From contig NW_026527511.1 of assembly GCF_022682495.2 (NCBI RefSeq), positions 427,433 through 491,432 of the forward strand: 64,000 nucleotides of DNA, written 5' to 3'. The notes beneath the pieces are model-generated. The model did not search any database. It worked only from the letters and a program-made list of their open reading frames with translations, and was not told where the DNA came from. Shown piece after piece: positions 57,810-64,000 of the stretch. Each line of letters opens with the position of its first letter. The stretch's first letter is position 1. The DNA comes from Desmodus rotundus. Its lineage: Eukaryota > Chordata > Mammalia > Chiroptera > Phyllostomidae. The position numbers and the translations under genes were made by a program.

Positions 57810-58626
57810 GTGAGTCCCGTGACCCGAGGAAGGCTTGTGATGGGGAGCCTGAGTGCGCACGCGCGGCCCAAGTATAGGCCCGAAACTAGCCAGCCTCGGC
57901 TCGGAGAAAAGCCATCTCCTGGGGGCCTCCCCATGTTCTTCCACTCCTCAAGCGTGACCCCTTTACGGATGGAAGAAAAGGGGGATCTTCGCAGTGGTGG
58001 GTTCTGGCCAGAGGGGTCGGCGGGTTTGCCTCCACGTACGCCAGGTGCCCGCACACCGGGCCCAGGTGTTTGTGCCCCGTGGAGGCAGAGGGCTGCTTAT
58101 TGCTGGATGCAAGTGTCCTGCGGGGTCAAGGAACGGCATGGGCACTCCCCCCCGCCACACAGGGCGCCGGGCCCTTAGAGAGTTCCATGGGAAATCCCCC
58201 GCCCATGCCCCCGGTACCCAAGTCTGTCCTTAGCACACTGTCTGTGCGGGGCTGAAGGTGCTGCTAGGCAGTGTGGCCTGTGGGAAATCGTGCGGTCCTC
58301 TGAGTGGCAGGGAGGGCTTCTGTTTCCCCGAACAGGTGCGCAGGGACCCTGTAAAACTGCTGTGACCTCTCAAGGTGGTCATGTGACCCCTCAAGTGTGG
58401 GGCTGCTGACCTCCCAAGGGTGCGTCACGGGACCCCTCAAGGACGGGTCACGTGACCCCAAAAGGCTGGGTCACGAGACTCCTCAAGGGTGGGTCACGTG
58501 ACCCCTCGGGGGTGGGTCACGTGACCCCAAAAGGGTGGGTCACGTGACCCCTCAGGGGCGAGTCACGTGACCCCTCAGGGTTGGGTCACCAGACCCCTCA
58601 GGGGTGGGTCAGGAGACACCTAGAGG
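57810..58626 (+). repeat. Unit 48: A/B recombinant core + tract (817 bp)
   Basis: Copy of units 30 and 41. Tract 58362-58626. Confidence 0.9.
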
Positions 58627-60030
58627 GTGAGTCCCGTGACCCGAGGAAGGCTTGTGGTGGGGAGCCTGAGTGCGCACGCGCGGCCCAAGTATAGGCCCGA
58701 AACCAGCCAGCCCCGGTTCGGAGAAAAGCCATCTCCTGGGGGCCGCCCCATGTTCCTCCTCTCCTCAAGGAGGACCCCTTTACGGATGGAAGAAAAGGGG
58801 GATCTTCGCAGTGGTGGGTTCGGGCCAGAGGGGTCTGCGGTTTTGCCTGCACGTACGCCAGGTGCTCGCACAACGGGCCCAGGTGTTTGAGCCCCGTGGA
58901 GGCAGAGGGCTCCTTATTGCTGGATGATAGTGTTCTGCAGGGTTAAGGGAGGGCGTGGGCACTCCCAGGTCGACAGAGGGCACCTGGCCTTTAGAGAGTT
59001 CCCTGGAAAATTCCCCGCCCAGGCCCCTGGTCCACAAGTCTATCCTGCGCACAGTGTCTGTGGGAGGCTGGGAGTGCTTCTGGGCAGTGTTCCCCAGCGG
59101 AAATCGCGTGGTCCTCTAGGTGGCAGGGAGGGCTCCTGTGTCCACGGACAGGTGCCCAGGGACCCGGTGGAACTGCTGTGACCTCTAAAGGGTGGGTCAG
59201 GTGAGCCGAGGGAGGTGTGTGCTTGGGCGCCTGAGTGCGCATGCGCGGCCCACGTATAGGCCCGAAACGAGCCAGCCGCGGCTCGGAGAAAAGCCATCTC
59301 CTGGGGGCCTCCCCATGTTCTTCCACTCCTCAAGCGTGACCCCTTTACGGATGGAAGAAAAGGGGGATCTTCGCAGTGGTGGGTTCGGGCCAGAGGGGTC
59401 GGCGGGTTTGCCTCCACGTACGCCAGGTGCCCGCACACCGGGCCCAGGTGTTTGTGCCCCGTGGAGGCAGAGGGCTGCTTATTGCTGGATGCAAGTGTCC
59501 TGCGGGGTCAAGGAACGGCATGGGCACTGCCCCGGCCACACAGGGCGCCGGGCCCTTAGAGAGTTCCATGGGAAATCCCCCGCCCATGAGCCCGGTACCC
59601 AAGTCTGTCCTTAGCACACTGTCTGTGCGGGGCTGAAGGTGCTGCTAGGCAGTGTGGCCTGTGGGAAATCGTGCGGTCCTCTGAGTGGCAGGGAGGGCTT
59701 CTGTTTCCCCGAACAGGTGCGCAGGGACCCTGTAAAACTGCTGTGACCTCTCAAGGTGGTCATGTGACCCCTCAAGTGTGGGGCAGCTGACCTCCCAAGG
59801 GTGGGTCACGGGACCCCTCAAGGACGGGTCACGTGACCCCAAAAGGGTGGGTCACGAGACTCCTCAAGGGTGGGTCACGTGACCCCTCTGGGGTAGTTCA
59901 CGTGACCCCTCGGGGGGGGGTCACGTGACCCCTCGGGGGTGGGTCACGAGACCCCTCGGTGGTGGGTCACCTGACCCCTCGGGGGTGGGTCACGAGACCC
60001 CTCAGGGGTGGGTCAGGAGACACCTCAAGG
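58627..60030 (+). repeat. Unit 49: A-B + tract (1,404 bp), last unit of X3
   Basis: Copy of unit 42, including CCCAGGTCGACAG and GGGGTAGTTCACG. B entry 59192, tract 59743-60030. Confidence 0.9.
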
Positions 60031-60847
60031 GTGAGTCCCGTGACCCGAGGAAGGCTTGTGGTGGGGAGCCTGAGTGCGCACGCGCGGCCCACGTATAGGC
60101 CCGAAACGAGCCAGCCGCGGCTCGGAGAAAAGCCATCTCCTGGGGGCCTCCCCATGTTCTTCCACTCCTCGAGCGTGACCCCTTTACGGATGGAAGAAAA
60201 GGGGGATCTTCGCAGTGGTGGGTTCTGGCCAGAGGGGTCGGCGGGTTTGCCTCCACGTACGCCAGGTGCCCGCACACCGGGCCCAGGTGTTTGTGCCCCG
60301 TGGAGGCAGAGGGCTGCTTATTGCTGGATGCAAGTGTCCTGCGGGGTCAAGGAACGGCATGGGCACTCCCCCCCGCCACACAGGGCGCCGGGCCCTTAGA
60401 GAGTTCCATGGGAAATCCCCCGCCCATGCCCCCGGTACCCAAGTCTGTCCTTAGCACACTGTCTGTGCGGGGCTGAAGGTGCTGCTAGGCAGTGTGGCCT
60501 GTGGGAAATCGTGCGGTCCTCTGAGTGGCAGGGAGGGCTTCTGTTTCCCCGAACAGGTGCGCAGGGACCCTGTAAAACTGCTGTGACCTCTCAAGGTGGT
60601 CATGTGACCCCTCAAGTGTGGGGCTGCTGACCTCCCAAGGGTGCGTCACGGGACCCCTCAAGGACGGGTCACGTGACCCCAAGAGGCTGGGTCACGAGAC
60701 TCCTCAAGGGTGGGTCACGTGACCCCTCGGGGGTGGGTCACGTGACCCCAAAAGGGTGGGTCACGTGACCCCTCAGGGGTGAGTCACGTGACCCCTCAGG
60801 GTTGGGTCACCAGACCCCTCAGGGGTGGGTCAGGAGACACCTAGAGG
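60031..60847 (+). repeat. Unit 50: single core B + tract (817 bp), first unit of Y2
   Basis: Copy of unit 32, offset 19,719. Tract 60583-60847. Confidence 0.9.
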
Positions 60848-62255
60848 GTGAGTCCCGTGACCCGAGGAAGGCTTGTGGTGGGGAGCCTGAGTGCGCACGC
60901 GCGGCCCAAGTATAGGCCCGAAACCAGCCAGCCCCGGTTCGGAGAAAAGCCATCTCCTGGGGGCCGCCCCATGTTCCTCCTCTCCTCAAGGAGGACCCCT
61001 TTACGGATGGAAGAAAAGGGGGATCTTCGCAGTGGTGGGTTCGGGCCAGAGGGGTCTGCGGTTTTGCCTGCACGTACGCCAGGTGCTCGCACAACGGGCC
61101 CAGGTGTTTGAGCCCCGTGGAGGCAGAGGGCTCCTTATTGCTGGATGATAGTGTTCTGCAGGGTTAAGGGAGGGCGTGGGCACTCCCAGGGCGACAGAGG
61201 GCACCTGGCCTTTAGAGAGTTCCATGGAAAATTCCCCGCCCAGGCCCCTGGTCCACAAGTCTATCCTGCGCACAGTGTCTGTGGGAGGCTGGGAGTGCTT
61301 CTGGGCAGTGTTCCCCAGCGGAAATCGCGTGGTCCTCTAGGTGGCAGGGAGGGCTCCTGTGTCCACGGACAGGTGCCCAGGGACCCGGTGGAAATGCTGT
61401 GACCTCTAAAGGGTGGGTCAGGTGAGCCGAGGGAGGTGTGTGCTTGGGCGCCTGAGTGCGCATGCGCGGCCCACGTATAGGCCCGAAACGAGCCAGCCGC
61501 GGCTCGGAGAAAAGCCATCTCCTGGGGGCCTCCCCATGTTCTTCCACTCCTCAAGCGTGACCCCTTTACGGATGGAAGAAAAGGGGGATCTTCGCAGTGG
61601 TGGGTTCGGGCCAGAGGGGTCGGCGGGTTTGCCTCCACGTACGCCAGGTGCCCGCACACCGGGCCCAGGTGTTTGTGCCCCGTGGAGGCAGAGGGCTGCT
61701 TATTGCTGGATGCAAGTGTCCTGCGGGGTCAAGGAACGGCATGGGCACTCCCCCGGCCACACAGGGCGCCGGGCCCTTAGAGAGTTCCATGGGAAATCCC
61801 CCGCCCATGCCCCCGGTACCCAAGTCTGTCCTTAGCACACTGTCTGTGCGGGGCTGAAGGTGCTGCTAGGCAGTGTGGCCTGTGGGAATTCGTGCGGTCC
61901 TCTGAGTGGCAGGGAGGGCTTCTGTTTCCCCGAACAGGTGCGCAGGGGACCCTGTAAAACTGCTGTGACCTCTCAAGGTGGTCATGTGACCCCTCAAGTG
62001 TGGGGCAGCTGATCTCCCAAGGGTGGGTCACGGGACCCCTCAAGGACGGGTCACGTGACCCAAAAGGGTGGGTCACGAGACTCCTCAAGGGGTGGGTCCA
62101 CGTGACCCCTCTGGGCGTAGTCAACGTGACCCCTCGGGGGTGGGTCACCTGACCCCTCGGGGGTGGGTCACGAGACCCCTCGGTGGTGGGTCACCTGACC
62201 CCTCGGGGGTGGGTCACGAGACCCCTCAGGGGTGGGTCAGGGAGACACCTCAAGG
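60848..62255 (+). repeat. Unit 51: A-B + tract (1,408 bp)
   Basis: Copy of unit 33. B entry 61413, tract 61965-62255. Clean until about 61,888; after that one-base insertions begin, which is why it is 4 bp longer than its copy. Confidence 0.85.
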
Positions 62256-63106
62256 GTGAGTCCCGTGACCCGAGGAAGGCTGTGGTGGGGAGCCTGAGTG
62301 CGCACGCGCGGCCCCACGTATAGGCCCGAAACCAGCCAGCCGCGGCTCGGAGAAAAGCCACCTCCTCGGGGCCTCCCCAGGTTCTTCCAATCCTCGAGCG
62401 TGACCCCTTTACGGATGGAAGAAATGGGGGATCTTCGCAGTGGTGGGTTCGGGCCAGAGGGGTCGGCGGGTTTGCCTCCAAGTACGCCAGGTGCCCGCAC
62501 ACCGGGCCCAGGTGTTTGTGCCCCGTGGAGGCAGGAGGGGCTGCTTATTGCTGGATGCAAGTGTCCTGCGGGGTCATGGAACGGCATGGGCACTCCCCTG
62601 GCCACACAGGGCGCCGGGCCCTTATAGGAGTTCCATGGGAAATCCCCCGCCCATGCCCCCCTGTACCCAAGTCTGTCCTTAGCACACTGTCTGTGCGGGG
62701 CTGAAGGTGCTGCCTAGGCAGGTGTGGCCTGTGGGAAATCGTGCGGTCCCTCTGAGTGGCAGGGAGGGCTTCTGTTTCCCCGAACAGGTGCGCAGGGACC
62801 CTGTAAAAACTGCTGTGACCTCTCAAGGTGGTCATGTGACCCCTCAAGTGTGGGGCAGCTGACCTCCCAAGGGTGGGTCACGGGACCCCTCAAGGGTGGG
62901 TCACGAGGACCCCTCAAGGACGGGTCACGTGACCCCCAAAAGGGTGGGGTCAGGAGACTCCTAAAGGGTGGGTCACGTGACCCCTCGTGGGTGGGTCACG
63001 TGACCCCTCAGGGGTGGGTCACGAGACCCCTCAGGGGTGGGTCACGTGACCCGCTCAGGGTTGGGTCACCAGACCCCTCAGGTGTAGGTCAGGAGACACC
63101 TAGAGG
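62256..63106 (+). repeat. Unit 52: core C + tract (851 bp, error-rich)
   Basis: Copy of unit 34 with a net gain of 12 bp from scattered insertions, such as GGCAGGAGGGGCTGC and TGCCTAGGCAGGTG. Tract 62815-63106. Confidence 0.85.
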
Positions 63107-64000
63107 GTGAGTCCCGTGACCCGAGGAAGGCTTGTGGTGGGGAGCCTGAGTGCGCACGCGCGCGGCCCAAGTATAGGCCCGAAACGAGCCAGCCGCGGCT
63201 CGGAGAAAAGCCATCTCCTGGGGGCCTCCCCATGTCCCTCCACTCCTCAAGGAGGTCCCCCTTTACGGATCGAAGAAAAGGGGGATCTTCGCAGTGGTGG
63301 GTTCGGGCCAGAGGGGTCTGCGGGTTTGCCTGCACGTACGCCAGGTGCTCGCACAACCGGCCCAGGTGTTGAGCCCCCGTGGAGGCAGAGGGGCTCCTTA
63401 TTGCTGGATGATAGTGTCCTGCAGGGTTAAGGGAGGGCGTGGGCACTCCCAGGGCGACAGAGGGCACCTGGCCTTTAGAGAGTTCCCCTGGAAAATTCCC
63501 CGCCCAGGCCCCTGGTCCACAAGTCTATCCTGCCGCACAGTGGTCTGTGGGAGGCTGGGAGTGCTTCTGGGCAGTGTTCCCCAGCGGAAATCGCGTGGTC
63601 CTCTAGGTGGCAGGGAGGGCTTCTGTTTCCCCGAACAGGTGCGCAGGGACCCTATAAAACTGCTGTGACCTCTCAAGGGGGTCATGTGACCCCTCAAGTG
63701 TGGGGCAGCTGACCTCCCAAGGGTGGGTCAAGGGGACCCCTCAAGGACGGGTCACGTGACCCCCAAAAGGGTGGGTCACGAGACTCCTCAAGGGTGGGTC
63801 ACGTGACCCCTCAGGGGTGGGTCACGTGACCCCAAAATGGTGGGTCACGTGACCCCTCAGGTTTGGGTCACGTGACCCCTTGGGGGTGGGTCATGTGACC
63901 CCTCGGGGGGTGGGTCACGTGACCCCTCAGGTGTGGGTCACGAGACCCCTCAGGGGTGGGTCACGTGACCCCTCAGGTTTGGGTCACGTGACCCCTCGGG
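63107..64000 (+). repeat. Unit 53: A/B recombinant core + tract (cut by window, error-rich)
   Basis: Copy of unit 35. Tract begins at 63665 and runs off the end. TATAAAA at 63653-63659 is conserved with 43911-43917. Confidence 0.85.

Larger units (their letters stand above)
52213..60030 (+). repeat. X3: higher-order block, 7 units, 7,818 bp
   Basis: Matches X2 unit by unit at offset 7,818 with very few differences seen (one at about 53,473). Its first about 60 bp come from a B/C-type core, which marks the exchange point. Confidence 0.92.
1..64000 (+). repeat. Macrosatellite array, all units head-to-tail
   Basis: The whole window is built from 54 consecutive units in one orientation, each a core (or an A-B core pair) followed by a 23-bp repeat tract. 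No unit is inverted, and I saw no interspersed element, AT-rich stretch or unique sequence between units. Three core subtypes (A, B, C) and recombinants alternate with imperfect regularity, and long multi-unit blocks are themselves duplicated. Unit starts used here are the GTGAGTCC that precedes the core entered from a tract; A-B pairs have a second core entry at the linker GTGGGTCAGGTGAGC. Organism inferred: vertebrate, probably mammal. The family is not one I can name. Confidence 0.95.
60031..64000 (+). repeat. Y2: higher-order block, cut by window
   Basis: Copy of Y1 at offset 19,719 until about 61,888, then with increasing offset from scattered insertions. Confidence 0.88.
61889..64000 (+). 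other. Probable unpolished sequence
   Basis: Aligned to 42,170 onward this stretch carries about 30 differences, nearly all one-base insertions next to same-base runs (GTAAAAACTG, GACCCCCAAAAG, TTCCCCTGG, GTGGGGTCAGG). They begin abruptly with GGGAATTCG at 61,886-61,892. No other 2-kb stretch differs from its copies this way. Insertion-dominated error is typical of raw single-molecule reads. Frames read here are unreliable. Confidence 0.85.

Noticed and set aside
61777..62148. A 123-codon reverse-strand frame and the other unusual frames beyond 61.8 kb
   Set aside because: They exist only because of insertions in the error-rich tail; the clean copy at 42 kb lacks them.
1..64000. Ribosomal DNA intergenic spacer
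   Set aside because: No 18S, 5.8S, 28S or 5S sequence appears in 64 kb, and the unit is far smaller than an rDNA repeat.
1..64000. D4Z4/DUX4-type macrosatellite with a gene in each unit
   Set aside because: None of the translated frames contains a homeodomain or another recognisable domain, and the unit is about half the size.

Overview
The window is one uninterrupted, head-to-tail tandem array of a GC- and CpG-rich macrosatellite. I find no credible protein gene, RNA gene, transposon, CRISPR array or unique sequence anywhere in the 64 kb. The scale of the array, the nested higher-order repeats and the vertebrate-type regulatory motifs point to a eukaryotic nuclear genome, most likely a vertebrate and probably a mammal. 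I cannot name the species. Many reading frames of 60-164 codons are open on both strands, but they recur in every repeat and overlap antisense, so I treat them as a by-product of GC-rich repetition.

Two components make up the array. The first is a core of about 535-565 bp in three diverged subtypes (A, B, C) plus A/B recombinants (H). The second is a tract of 23-bp short repeats. Most 23-mers carry the 14-bp palindrome GGGTCACGTGACCC (an E-box of the USF/TFEB/MITF type) or a one- or two-base derivative, overlapping a second inverted repeat, CCCCTCAGGGG. The usual unit is core A, one residual 23-mer as linker, core B, then a 23-mer tract (1.36-1.70 kb). Shorter units hold a single B, C or H core plus a tract (0.77-1.14 kb). 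I count 54 units (first and last cut by the window) and 81 cores. Unit lengths differ mostly in steps of about 23 bp, so tract copy number is the main variable. Near its 5' end each core has an NRF-1-type motif (TGCGCAYGCGCG) with GTATAGG just downstream. A CTCF-like motif lies mid-core, and splice-like signals flank the tracts.

Layout: positions 1 to about 2,100 show a 1,382-bp tandem duplication. Positions 2,082-15,501 are a mixed patchwork of A-B, B, C and H units. A 4,130-bp duplication (Z1/Z2) covers 15,502-23,738. Positions 23,739-25,959 are ordinary units. A 3,289-bp duplication (W1/W2) covers about 26,520-33,097. From 32,538 to the end the array is built from two large blocks in the order X1 (7,774 bp), Y1 (4,083 bp), X2 (7,818 bp), X3 (7,818 bp), Y2 (cut by the window). 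Several block junctions fall inside cores and can be placed within about 15 bp, which shows unequal exchange between A-type and B-type cores.

From about 61,889 to 64,000 the sequence is a copy of Y1 carrying about 30 scattered differences, nearly all single-base insertions. No other part of the window looks like this. I read it as unpolished, single-pass long-read sequence near a contig end, not biology.
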